From the NCBI GenBank assembly GCA_018066065.1, contig JAGHSC010000031.1:1-9155 (forward strand): a stretch of 9,155 bases of DNA, in the 5' to 3' direction. Positions 1 through 7,358 of this stretch are shown here, in pieces (the first letter of the stretch is position 1; each line of letters opens with the position of its first letter). Below the pieces are notes generated by a model that was not told where the DNA came from, ran no database searches, and was given only the letters and a program-made list of their open reading frames with translations. The position numbers and the translations under genes are program-made. The DNA is from Candidatus Cryptobacteroides faecihippi (GTDB lineage Bacteria > Bacteroidota > Bacteroidia > Bacteroidales > UBA932).

Positions 1-27
1 TTTCTGTACTTTGTCATAGCCACAATG

Positions 28-58
28 CAAAGTTCGTTTATTATGACTAAGATACAAA
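28..58 (-). promoter_or_regulatory. Possible divergent promoter reading out of the left edge
   Basis: On the minus strand a TTTG (-33 type, 55-58) is followed after exactly 19 bases by GAACTTTG (28-35). That matches the Bacteroidota -7 box TAnnTTTG except for its first base. A start would fall near 21-24, so a gene transcribed leftwards would lie just outside the window. If real, the AT-rich stretch 1-114 is a divergent intergenic region and the plus-strand operon begins at 115. I could not find an equally good plus-strand promoter for that operon in 1-114. One near-match in short AT-rich DNA can arise by chance. Confidence 0.3.
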
Positions 59-114
59 ATTTTCTGCATAAATTCAAGATTTAGATGTTACAGACTACTA
101 GTAATTAATAACAG

Positions 115-942
115 ATGGATCGTATGAAGAATCTTTTTGACATTGAAGGCCGTGTCGTGGTAATCACGGGTGCATGTGGTGTCCTTGGCAAGTCCATTGT
201 CAGGTATTTTGCATCGCAGGGTGCCAAAGTCGTGATGCTTGCCCGTGAGCACTCGCGCGAGATGGCTCAGCAGATGGTCGATGAAATCAAGGCTGAGGGC
301 GGTGAGGCAATGTTCCTTGCCACAGATGTCTCAGACAAGGCTGTCCTTGAGCAGAACTGCAAGGATGTGGTCGCTGCCTATGGCCGCGTGGATGTCCTGA
401 TGAATGCTGCCGGAGGAAACATGCCTGCAGCCACTGTCCCGCCGGACAAGACAATCTTTGACCTGGATCTCGATGCAGTCCGCAAGGTGGTCGACCTCAA
501 CCTTTTCGGAACGATCCTCCCAACAATGGTCTTCGCCAAGGCCATGATGGAGCAGAAGCAGGGCTCCATCATCAACTTCTGCAGCGAGACCTCACTCAAG
601 CCTCTTACCAGGGTTGCCGGCTACGGAGTCGCAAAGGCTGCGGTGATGAGTTGGACACAGTATCTTGCAGGTGAGCTTGCGATCAAGTTCGGAGATGGAT
701 TCAGGGTCAATGCCATCGCTCCCGGCTTCATCCTCACGAACCAGAACAGGTCTCTCCTGACCAACCCGGACGGAAGCCTGACCGAGCGTTCGCACAAGAT
801 CATCGGCCACACTCCTTTCGGCCGTTTCCTTGAGCCTGAGGAACTTCTCGGAACTCTCCACTGGCTTGCCTCCGATGCCTCGAAGGCAGTCACCGGAACC
901 GTCAGCGTCGTCGATGGCGGCTTTGCATCATTCACAATCTAG
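115..942 (+). CDS. SDR-family D-mannonate oxidoreductase (fructuronate reductase type)
   Basis: Cytoplasmic NAD(P)H-dependent oxidoreductase of the classical short-chain dehydrogenase family, 275 residues, the usual length. Visible motifs are the Rossmann cofactor loop TGACGVLG (18-25), Asp71 after the third strand, NAAG (97-100), a likely catalytic Ser157, and YGVAK with Tyr170 and Lys174. RVNAIAPGF (197-205) and VVDGGF near the C-terminus are also typical. The fold is certain. The substrate is inferred from mannonate dehydratase starting 9 bases downstream: SDR proteins of the Bacillus YjmF type reduce D-fructuronate to D-mannonate and sit beside uxuA, replacing the unrelated long-chain UxuB of E. 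coli. Two starts are possible, Met1 at 115 and Met4 at 124. Neither has a clear ribosome binding site. The upstream bases are AT-rich, as is common in Bacteroidota. Another 3-oxoacyl- or sugar-type SDR activity is possible but less likely here. Confidence 0.85.
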   Translation: MDRMKNLFDIEGRVVVITGACGVLGKSIVRYFASQGAKVVMLAREHSREMAQQMVDEIKAEGGEAMFLATDVSDKAVLEQNCKDVVAAYGRVDVLMNAAGGNMPAATVPPDKTIFDLDLDAVRKVVDLNLFGTILPTMVFAKAMMEQKQGSIINFCSETSLKPLTRVAGYGVAKAAVMSWTQYLAGELAIKFGDGFRVNAIAPGFILTNQNRSLLTNPDGSLTERSHKIIGHTPFGRFLEPEELLGTLHWLASDASKAVTGTVSVVDGGFASFTI

Positions 943-951
943 TCTCGAGCC

Positions 952-2145
952 ATGAAGAAGGACATCTATCTGATGAGGGAAAGCTGGAGATGGTACGGCC
1001 CGAACGACCCGATCTCCCTGGATTACATCCGCCAGACCGGAGTGACCGACATTGTCCATGCGTTGCATCACATCCCGAACGGATGCGTATGGCCGGTCGA
1101 AGAGATCCGTGCCCGCAAGGAGCTGATCGCAGAGTGGGGACTGACCTGGAGCGTCGTGGAGAGCGTGCCTGTCCACGAGCACATCAAGACCCAGACCGGA
1201 GACTATCTCCAGTACATAGAGAACTACAAGCAGACCATCCGCAATCTCGCCGAGTGCGGCATCAATTGCGTGACCTACAATTTCATGCCTGTCCTTGACT
1301 GGACCAGGACCGATCTGGAGCATCGTCTCCCTGACGGCTCGACCTGCCTCAGCTTCGAAAGGGCTGCCCTCGCGGCATTCGACCTCTTCATCCTTGGCAG
1401 GGAAGGCGCGATGAGTGAATATTCAGATGCGGAGATTGCCAAGGCAAAGGCGCGCTATGAGATGATGGATGAGGCTGAGATACACAAGCTTACGCGCACC
1501 ATGATCGCTGGCCTTCCGGGAAGCGAGGAGAGTTTCACCCTCGAGCAGTTCCGTCAGGAACTCAAGCGGTATGACGGCATCGGCCAGGACAGGCTGAGGG
1601 AAAACCTGATCTTCTTCCTGAGCCAGGTCTGTCCTGTCGCCGACGAGGTCGGAGTGAGGATGGTCATCCATCCGGACGATCCGCCGTTCCCGATCCTCGG
1701 CCTGCCCAGGATCCTTTCCACGGCTGACGATTTCCGTGCCCTCGTGAAGGCTGTACCTTGCTGGTCCAACGGACTTTGCCTCTGCACCGGATCTTTCGGC
1801 ATCCGTGCCGACAACGACCTTGTCGCCATCCTCAGGGAATTCGGCGACAGGACGGATTTCGTCCATTTCAGGAGCACGAAGAGGGATGCCGAAGGCAACT
1901 ACTTCGAGGATTCCCACCTTGCCGGGGATGTGGACATGTACGGCATGATGAAGGCGCTGCTGGAGATCATGCAGGAGCGCAGGTTCAGGATCTTCTGCCG
2001 CCCGGACCACGGCCACCGCATGTGCGATGACCTCCAGAAGAAGTCCAATCCAGGCTATTCCTGCTACGGCAGGATGCGCGGCATTGCCGAGCTTCGAGGA
2101 TTGCAGATGGGCATCGCAGGCTCCATATTCCAGGATAACGACTGA
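952..2145 (+). CDS. uxuA: Mannonate dehydratase UxuA
   Basis: Dehydrates D-mannonate to 2-keto-3-deoxy-D-gluconate in the cytoplasm (EC 4.2.1.8), a step of hexuronate catabolism. The 397 residues match the UxuA family end to end. The N-terminal SWRWYGPNDP (11-20) and ALHHIPNG (37-44) are signatures, as are SVVESVPVHE (67-76) and YNFMPVLDWTRTDLE (109-123). Metal ligands known from the family are present: His240 in HPDDPP, Cys278 in CTGS, His305 in FVHFRST and Asp352 in RPDHGH, with His353 as the catalytic histidine. The protein is intact. It starts about seven residues before the E. coli start and ends with tandem in-frame stops (TGA TAA, 2143-2148). It lies 9 bases after the SDR gene and 14 bases before the fucosidase gene, so all three are probably co-transcribed. 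No uronate isomerase, KDG kinase or KDPG aldolase gene is present here, so these must be elsewhere. Confidence 0.97.
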   Translation: MKKDIYLMRESWRWYGPNDPISLDYIRQTGVTDIVHALHHIPNGCVWPVEEIRARKELIAEWGLTWSVVESVPVHEHIKTQTGDYLQYIENYKQTIRNLAECGINCVTYNFMPVLDWTRTDLEHRLPDGSTCLSFERAALAAFDLFILGREGAMSEYSDAEIAKAKARYEMMDEAEIHKLTRTMIAGLPGSEESFTLEQFRQELKRYDGIGQDRLRENLIFFLSQVCPVADEVGVRMVIHPDDPPFPILGLPRILSTADDFRALVKAVPCWSNGLCLCTGSFGIRADNDLVAILREFGDRTDFVHFRSTKRDAEGNYFEDSHLAGDVDMYGMMKALLEIMQERRFRIFCRPDHGHRMCDDLQKKSNPGYSCYGRMRGIAELRGLQMGIAGSIFQDND

Positions 2146-2159
2146 TAACCAATCATAAC

Positions 2160-3488
2160 ATGAACAGATTCAAGACATTGCTTGCAGCAGCCATGGTTCT
2201 GCTCGCATCAGGCACGAGCTTCGCTCAGACATACACTCCTTCGCAGGGCAACCTCGATTCGCGCAAGGAGTTCGTGAGGGAGCGCTTCGGAATATTCCTC
2301 CACTGGGGAATCTATGCTTCCTATGGCCAGGGCGAATGGTATCTCCAGACAGGCCAGCTCAACAAGGATGAATATGCAAAGGCGGCAGGTGGTTTCTATC
2401 CTGCAGCCTACGATGCTTCCGAGTGGGTGAAGGCATTCAAGGATGCCGGCGCCGAGTATGTGACGATCACATCCCGCCATCATGACGGATTCTCGATGTT
2501 CAAGACCGCCGAGTCTGACTACAACATTGTCGATGCGACTCCTTTCAAGAGGGATGTCATCAAGGAGCTTGCCGATGCCTGCAGGGAGCAGGACATGAAG
2601 CTCCAGTTCTATTACTCCATCCTTGACTGGATCAGGGAGGATTTCCCTATCGGTGAGTCCGGCCGCCTTACAGGCCGTGCAGGCGACAAGCCTGATTATG
2701 ACAGCTATTTCCGATTCATGAAGAACCAGGTCAAGGAGCTCATGACACAGTACGCGCCGGTGCGCGCTCTCTGGTTTGACGGCTACTGGGACCACAAGCG
2801 TGATTCCATCCCGTTCGACTGGAGGATGCCTGAATTCTACGAGTTCATCCATTCGATCGACCCGGACTGCCTTGTCGGAAACAACCATCACATCGCCCCT
2901 CTTCCTGGTGAAGATTTCCAGATGTTCGAGAAGGACCTTCCTGGACAGAACACAGCGGGATTCTCCGAGGGCCAGGCGGTCAGCGACAAGCTTCCTCTCG
3001 AGATGTGCCAGACAATGAACCATGCGTGGGGATATTCAGTTTCCGACAGGGACTACAAGTCTTCCGAGACTCTCATCCAGACTCTTGCAAGGGCAGTGTC
3101 CCTGAACACAAACCTGCTTCTCAACATCGGACCTCAGGCTGACGGAAGGCTTCCTCAGGATGCCCTTGACCGTCTCAAGGCGATCGGGGAGTGGATGAAG
3201 GTCAATTCCTCAGCCATCAAGGGCTGCGGCCCCGGACCTCTCGCCGAGCAGGACTGGGGAGTCACAACTGCTCCTGTGGATGGTGGAAAGACATTCTACC
3301 TGCATGTCTTCAAGAACCCTGGTGCCATCCTTGAGATCCCTGTCGACAAGAAGGCAAAGGTTCGTTCCGTGACTGCGCTTGACGGAGGTGAGAGTCTTGC
3401 CTCCCGCAAGGTCGGTGCGAGTCTTTTCATCACACTTCCTACTGACATCGAAGGTGCGGACTATGTCATCGAGGTGACAATGAAGTGA
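2160..3488 (+). CDS. Exported GH29 alpha-L-fucosidase
   Basis: Glycoside hydrolase family 29 enzyme that hydrolyses terminal alpha-L-fucose with retention of configuration. Residues 1-22 form a signal peptide (basic MNRFK, hydrophobic core, cleavage probably after SFA), so it should act in the periplasm. There is no lipobox cysteine. The catalytic (beta/alpha)8 domain spans about 30-345. It carries GIFLHWGIY (44-52), the substrate-pocket SRHHDGF (105-111), LWFDGYW (204-210) with Asp207 as expected nucleophile, and LLLNIGPQADGRLP (319-332). A C-terminal beta-sandwich of about 95 residues follows. The acid/base residue varies in this family. Glu281 in PLEMCQTMNHAWGY is in a conserved stretch, but I cannot assign it as the acid/base. 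Length (442) is normal for the compact members. It follows uxuA by 14 bases, which is not a usual position for a fucosidase and suggests a glycan with both fucose and uronic acid. The exact linkage cannot be read from the sequence. Confidence 0.92.
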   Translation: MNRFKTLLAAAMVLLASGTSFAQTYTPSQGNLDSRKEFVRERFGIFLHWGIYASYGQGEWYLQTGQLNKDEYAKAAGGFYPAAYDASEWVKAFKDAGAEYVTITSRHHDGFSMFKTAESDYNIVDATPFKRDVIKELADACREQDMKLQFYYSILDWIREDFPIGESGRLTGRAGDKPDYDSYFRFMKNQVKELMTQYAPVRALWFDGYWDHKRDSIPFDWRMPEFYEFIHSIDPDCLVGNNHHIAPLPGEDFQMFEKDLPGQNTAGFSEGQAVSDKLPLEMCQTMNHAWGYSVSDRDYKSSETLIQTLARAVSLNTNLLLNIGPQADGRLPQDALDRLKAIGEWMKVNSSAIKGCGPGPLAEQDWGVTTAPVDGGKTFYLHVFKNPGAILEIPVDKKAKVRSVTALDGGESLASRKVGASLFITLPTDIEGADYVIEVTMK

Positions 3489-3510
3489 TTGTAGCTCAAA
3501 CAATTGAAAA

Positions 3511-3543
3511 AAAGGCCCTGCGTCATTCCGATGCAGGGCCTTT
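3511..3543. terminator. Bidirectional intrinsic terminator between convergent operons
   Basis: A 14-bp stem (3511-3524 with 3530-3543, one G-T wobble) closes a five-base loop. The core arms are GGCCCTGC and GCAGGGCC. It lies 22 bases after the fucosidase stop and 23 bases after the CotH stop. Read on the minus strand, the stem is followed by a run of seven T (complement of 3507-3513), a strong terminator for the CotH gene. Read on the plus strand, the tail is TTTCATTATT, which is weaker but still plausible for the fucosidase operon. Confidence 0.9.
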
Positions 3544-3566
3544 CATTATTGGAGAAAAACAGTTTG

Positions 3567-4838
3567 CTAGATGGATTGCTTACCCTTGATCCACTCGTCG
3601 AACCATGCAGAGTGCTTGGTGAGGAAGTTGTCGACATAGTCGACCTCCTTCTTCCAATCTCCGAAATAGACGAGTCCTACGCTGGTGTACTCGTTGAGGA
3701 TAGGCCATACCTTGAAGTTGTATGACTGAGCCTGCTTGATCGACTCTGCGAGCTTTGCCATGTCCTGATGGATGGTCGGCATCTGTGGCTTGAGGGCGGC
3801 CCATTCCTTCTTTACGAGTCCTACGAAGTAAGGATCGGAAAAGACCTGTGGGACGAATGGCCAGTTGTGCCTGTAGGAACCCTGTACCATCGGCTTGATT
3901 CCTTCTGAAGGCCTTGCCCATCCGTTTGAACCGGCAGCAGCGAGACCGTAGCTCCATTCTGCATCCCAGACTGGACCTCTCTCTAGCTTGCTGTTGTGGT
4001 TATTCATGACATAGTAGTGGTTGGTGTCCATGTTGCCGGAAAGCTCCTGGACGAGATACCACTTGGCCCATGAAACTGCGTCGATGTACTTCCTGTATCC
4101 CTTTTCTGGGTCCTTGAAGTCGCTGCTGTAGAGAGCTGTCTCGAAATCGGATACGAACTTCTTGATGAAGTTGTACTCTTCGTCGCCATGGACAATTTCT
4201 CCGTCATTAGGATTAGGGTACTTGAATGTGAAAGGATTTCCTCTCGGAGTGCTGAAGCTCAATGGCTCGCGTGAGGCGTAGCCGTCTCTTTCGATGATGA
4301 ATCCGTCCTTGTCGATGTTGACTCTGTTCTCGGCTCTCTCGACCTGGTCGACCAGGAGGAATACTCCAAGCTGCTGGCCATTGAGCGTCACGGAAACGTG
4401 CTGGTGACGTACGGTGAAAGGCAGTCCGACTTTCTCGGCGAGCTCGTACATGTAGCATTCGCGCATGAGGGAATGGTCGCAGTACATTGCGAGCAGAACC
4501 CAATCCTTGTTTGCCGGGAATCCGCACATGCTCTGCTTCTCGTCGAACTTGATCTTGTAAGGCATCTTAGGGTAGCCTGCAGTGGCATTTCCCCTGGTGT
4601 GGATCTTGCCTGCAGCGGTGAACTCTGGGGTTGAGGATCCCGTCTTGAAGAACTTCACGGTGCAAGGGATGTGATCTTCCCTGGTGACGACCGGAGCCTT
4701 GTCTTCCGTTACGATGCTGACGGTTGGTACGCCATAACTCTGCCTGTAGACCTTTGGCTCGGTCTCCTCTTTCTTGCAGCCGACTGCGAGCAGTATGATG
4801 CTCATTAGGGCTATTAATCTCTTGTCAAGTGGTTTCAT
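3567..4838 (-). CDS. CotH kinase-fold lipoprotein
   Basis: Secreted lipoprotein of the CotH family, whose members have an atypical protein-kinase fold; Bacillus CotH phosphorylates spore-coat proteins. Residues 1-20 are a lipoprotein signal peptide ending in a lipobox (LAVG before Cys21). The sequence after the cysteine, KKEETEP, is charged and partly acidic, which in Bacteroidota can signal transfer to the outer face of the outer membrane. CotH-type features in order are HTRGNAT (80-86), YKIKF (94-98), WVLLAMYCDHSLMRE (113-127), GVFLLVDQVERAENRV (158-173), VQELSGNMDTNHYY (263-276) and GPVWDAEWSYG (288-298), the position of the family's late acidic metal-binding motif. I take the last acidic residue there as Glu294 in place of the more common Asp. 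Length (423) suits a single-domain member. The target is unknown; cell-surface protein phosphorylation, or binding without catalysis, are both possible. It stands alone between two terminators, so the neighbours say nothing about its role. Met1 is chosen because the basic residues of the signal precede Met12. Confidence 0.87.
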   Translation of the reverse strand: MKPLDKRLIALMSIILLAVGCKKEETEPKVYRQSYGVPTVSIVTEDKAPVVTREDHIPCTVKFFKTGSSTPEFTAAGKIHTRGNATAGYPKMPYKIKFDEKQSMCGFPANKDWVLLAMYCDHSLMRECYMYELAEKVGLPFTVRHQHVSVTLNGQQLGVFLLVDQVERAENRVNIDKDGFIIERDGYASREPLSFSTPRGNPFTFKYPNPNDGEIVHGDEEYNFIKKFVSDFETALYSSDFKDPEKGYRKYIDAVSWAKWYLVQELSGNMDTNHYYVMNNHNSKLERGPVWDAEWSYGLAAAGSNGWARPSEGIKPMVQGSYRHNWPFVPQVFSDPYFVGLVKKEWAALKPQMPTIHQDMAKLAESIKQAQSYNFKVWPILNEYTSVGLVYFGDWKKEVDYVDNFLTKHSAWFDEWIKGKQSI

Positions 4839-4852
4839 GTTGTAAAGATAAT

Positions 4853-4888
4853 AAAAAAGTCGGTCAGGATTGCTCCTGGCCGACTTTT
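4853..4888 (-). terminator. Intrinsic terminator of pnp
   Basis: A 15-bp stem (4855-4869 with 4874-4888, one G-T wobble) with a TTGC loop starts 15 bases past the pnp stop. The arms contain GTCGGTCAGGA and TCCTGGCCGAC. On the minus strand it ends in six T (complement of 4853-4858), as expected for intrinsic termination. Only 16 bases separate it from the CotH start codon. Confidence 0.9.
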
Positions 4889-4903
4889 ATCTTGCAGGTT
4901 CTA

Positions 4904-7285
4904 CTAGAAGAACTCCTCAGTGGTTGAGGTTGTGTCCTCGTTGTTCTTGCTTGAAGTGTCTTCGCTTGCCTTGGGACCGAAGCTTCTCCTCTCGCGGCGG
5001 TCTCCGTCCCTGCGGTCGCGGCGGTCTCCGTCACGACGCTCGCGACGGTCACCATCCCTGCGGTCGCCTCTGCGGTCGTCGCGGCGGTCACCTCTGCGCT
5101 CGCCACGGTCTCCGCGGTCGTTGCCACGAGGGCGGCGCTCAGGCTCGACATATCCTTCCGGCTTTGGAGTGAGAGCCCTCATGGAGAGTCTCATCTTTCC
5201 GGTCTTGGCGTCGATCTCGAGAAGCTTGACATCAACTTCCTGTCCTACGGTGAGAACATCCTCGACCTTGTCGGTCTTTGTCCAAGCGATCTCTGAGACG
5301 TGGAGAAGGCCTTCCTTTCCAGGGAGGATCTCGACGAATGCGCCGAACTCAAGGATTGAGACGATCTTTCCGTGGTAGGTCTCGCCGACCTCAGGAACTG
5401 CGCAGATGTTCTGGATCCAGTCGTAAGCCTTCTGCATAGCCTCTGCATCGTTGGTAGCGATGTCGACGATACCCTTTCCATCAACCTCGTCGATGGTGAT
5501 GACAGCTCCGGTCTCAGCCTGGATCTTCTGGATGGTCTCGCCACCCTTTCCGATGACTGCGCCGATGAATTCCTTGGCAATCTCGAAGGACTTGATCCTA
5601 GGAACGAATGGCTTGTAGTCCTCACGAGGCTTGTCGATGCACTTCATCATCTCACCCATGATGTGCATCCTTCCTTCCTTGGCCTGCTGGAGTGCCTTTG
5701 CAAGGACGTCGTAAGAAAGACCGTCGACCTTGATGTCCATCTGGGTTGCGGTGATACCGTCCTTGGTACCTGCTACCTTGAAGTCCATGTCTCCGAGGTG
5801 GTCCTCGTCGCCGAGGATGTCGGTAAGGATTGCATAGCGGCCGTTAGGGTTCTTCTCATCGGTGATGAGACCCATTGCCACACCTGCGACCGGCTTTGTG
5901 ATCTGAACGCCGGCATCCATGAGTGCAAGACAGCCACCGCAGATTGACGCCTGTGATGATGAGCCGTTTGACTCGAGGATGTCTGAGACGACGCGTACTG
6001 CGTAAGGGAATTCAGGAGCCTTAGGCATTACTGGCTTGAGTGCCCTGTAGGCAAGGTTTCCATGACCGATCTCGCGACGGCCTACACCTCTCTGTGCCTT
6101 TGCATCGCCGGTGGCGAATGGAGGGAAGTTGTAGTGGAGCACGAACTGCTGGTCATCCTGGATGAGGACCTCGTCAGTCTGCTTCATGTCCATCTTGGTA
6201 CCGAGGGTAACGGTTGCGAGCGACTGGGTCTCTCCACGGGTGAAGATTGCTGAACCATGTGCGCATGGCAGGTAGCTGGTCTCGCACCAGATAGGACGCA
6301 CCTCAGTGGTCTGGCGGCCGTCAACACGGAGTCCTTCGTCGAGCAGGAGGTTGCGGAGAGCATCTCTCTGGTCGTTTCCGAAGTAACGGTTGATCATCAT
6401 CTTCTTTGCATCCTTTTCCTCGTCGGTAAGGCCGAGGGACTCGATGCATTCGCTCTTGATGGCCTCGAAGCCATCCTCTCTCTGATGCTTAGGCTTTGCT
6501 GACTTTGCAAGGGCATAGCACTTGTCGTAGCAGAAGTCGTGGATCTTCTTCTTGAGGTCCTCGTCCTCCTCGTCATGAGGATAGTCGCGCTTGTTGACAT
6601 CGGTGCCGAGCTCTGCCATGAGCTCCTTCTGGATGCGGCAGTGCTTCTTGATCTCCTCGTGAGCGAACTTGATTGCGCCGAGCATGACCTCCTCGCTTAC
6701 CTCGTTCATCTCGCCTTCGACCATCATGATGTTCTCTTCCGTAGCTGCGACCATGAGCTCGAGGTCAGCCCTTTCCATTTCTGAGAATGTAGGGTTGATG
6801 CAGTACTCGCCGTCGATGCGGCAAACCCTTACCTCTGAGATAGGGCCTCCGAATGGGAGGTCTGAGGTTGCAAGGGCGCATGATGCTGCGAGGCCAGCCA
6901 GTGCATCAGGCTGGATGTCCTTCTCTGCGGAGATGAGGGTCACGTTCACGAAGACTTCGAGGTGGAAGTCCTCTGGCCAGAGAGGCCTGATAGGACGGTC
7001 GATGAGACGTGAGATGAGGATCTCGTAGTCTGATGACTTGCCTTCCCTCTTCATGAATCCGCCAGGGAAGCGGCCTGCAGAATAGAATTTTTCCTTGTAG
7101 TCTACCGTGAGAGGCATGAAGTCCGTGCCTTCCTTGACTTCCTTGGCTGCGCAGACGGTGGCGAGAAGCATGGTGCCACCCATCTTGACGACAGCGGAGC
7201 CGTCAGCCTGCTTTGCAAGCTTGCCGGTCTCGATTTCGATTACCCTACCGTCGGATAATTCGATCTTCTTGTTGATGATGTTCAT
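4904..7285 (-). CDS. pnp: Polynucleotide phosphorylase with Arg/Asp-rich C-terminal tail
   Basis: Phosphorolytic 3'-to-5' exoribonuclease of RNA turnover (EC 2.7.7.8), a cytoplasmic trimer. The full domain order is visible in 793 residues. First comes an RNase PH domain (about 1-150, with FYSAGRFPGGF and RLIDRPIRPLW), then the alpha-helical domain (about 240-318). The second RNase PH domain (about 322-540) has ILGDEDHLGDMDFKVAG, where Asp495, Asp501 and Lys503 correspond to E. coli catalytic Asp486, Asp492 and Lys494. A KH domain (about 563-626, GKGG at 579-582) and an S1 domain (about 633-703, ILEFGAFVEILPGKEGLLHVSEI) follow. Beyond the usual ~710-residue end is an ~80-residue tail. Residues 717-767 are almost only Arg, Asp, Gly and Glu, with three octads RDGDRR(E/D)R. 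The last 25 are acidic and Ser/Thr-rich, ending in EEFF. The tail is probably disordered and RNA-binding or a partner-docking segment. The gene follows rpsO, the conserved order, after a 97-base gap with a terminator-like hairpin. Confidence 0.97.
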   Translation of the reverse strand: MNIINKKIELSDGRVIEIETGKLAKQADGSAVVKMGGTMLLATVCAAKEVKEGTDFMPLTVDYKEKFYSAGRFPGGFMKREGKSSDYEILISRLIDRPIRPLWPEDFHLEVFVNVTLISAEKDIQPDALAGLAASCALATSDLPFGGPISEVRVCRIDGEYCINPTFSEMERADLELMVAATEENIMMVEGEMNEVSEEVMLGAIKFAHEEIKKHCRIQKELMAELGTDVNKRDYPHDEEDEDLKKKIHDFCYDKCYALAKSAKPKHQREDGFEAIKSECIESLGLTDEEKDAKKMMINRYFGNDQRDALRNLLLDEGLRVDGRQTTEVRPIWCETSYLPCAHGSAIFTRGETQSLATVTLGTKMDMKQTDEVLIQDDQQFVLHYNFPPFATGDAKAQRGVGRREIGHGNLAYRALKPVMPKAPEFPYAVRVVSDILESNGSSSQASICGGCLALMDAGVQITKPVAGVAMGLITDEKNPNGRYAILTDILGDEDHLGDMDFKVAGTKDGITATQMDIKVDGLSYDVLAKALQQAKEGRMHIMGEMMKCIDKPREDYKPFVPRIKSFEIAKEFIGAVIGKGGETIQKIQAETGAVITIDEVDGKGIVDIATNDAEAMQKAYDWIQNICAVPEVGETYHGKIVSILEFGAFVEILPGKEGLLHVSEIAWTKTDKVEDVLTVGQEVDVKLLEIDAKTGKMRLSMRALTPKPEGYVEPERRPRGNDRGDRGERRGDRRDDRRGDRRDGDRRERRDGDRRDRRDGDRRERRSFGPKASEDTSSKNNEDTTSTTEEFF
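4988..5059 (-). repeat. Three tandem 24-bp repeats inside the pnp tail
   Basis: Three consecutive eight-codon units encode RDGDRRER, RDGDRRDR and RDGDRRER (residues 743-766 of PNPase). On the plus strand a 17-base block is identical at 4992-5008 and 5016-5032 and recurs with three mismatches at 5040-5056, giving a 24-base period. Looser GDRR units continue upstream in the gene. Such repeats can change copy number by slippage, always in frame, so tail length may differ between strains. Confidence 0.9.
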
Positions 7286-7321
7286 TAGTGTTTTCTATAA
7301 CGTCTTAATCTTCTTTCAAAT

Positions 7322-7358
7322 AAAAAGGGGAGGCCGCAACCTTGTCACAGCCATCCCC
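7322..7358 (-). terminator. Terminator or attenuator hairpin between rpsO and pnp
   Basis: An 8-bp stem with one bulged base (7327-7334 with 7350-7358; GGGGAGGC against GCCATCCCC on the plus strand) encloses a 15-base loop. Read on the minus strand it is followed by five T, then ATTTG. It begins 22 bases after the rpsO stop. It is therefore a credible, probably leaky, rpsO terminator like the one known between rpsO and pnp in E. coli. The rest of the gap (7286-7321) would be pnp leader. TTTATTTG (7317-7324), overlapping the T-run, resembles a -7 box with one mismatch but has no TTTG at the right -33 distance, so I do not call a pnp promoter. Confidence 0.75.

Noticed and set aside
1423..2016. 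A 197-codon open frame on the minus strand inside uxuA
   Set aside because: Antisense shadow of a gene conserved along its whole length.
2208..3023. A 271-codon open frame on the minus strand inside the fucosidase gene
   Set aside because: It lies fully antisense to a clearly conserved GH29 enzyme and shows no domain signature.
3504..3725. Small plus-strand open frame after the fucosidase gene
   Set aside because: It starts inside the bidirectional terminator and runs antisense to the end of the CotH gene.
4985..5137. Repeats that at first sight suggest a CRISPR array or intergenic repeat cluster
   Set aside because: The period is a constant 24 bases with no unique spacers and it keeps the pnp reading frame, so it is a coding tandem repeat.
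4864..5151. Ala/Thr/Val-rich open frame in another minus-strand frame over the pnp tail, resembling a low-complexity surface protein
   Set aside because: It is the 24-bp repeat region of pnp read out of frame; the pnp frame is continuous with its catalytic domains.
5372..5947. A 191-codon open frame on the plus strand inside pnp
   Set aside because: Leu/Val/Asp-rich translation opposite the catalytic, KH and S1 parts of PNPase; no independent signals.
4904..7285. Possible frameshifted or chimeric pnp because of its extra length
   Set aside because: All five PNPase domains are in one frame and the added length is wholly the low-complexity tail followed by a proper terminator.
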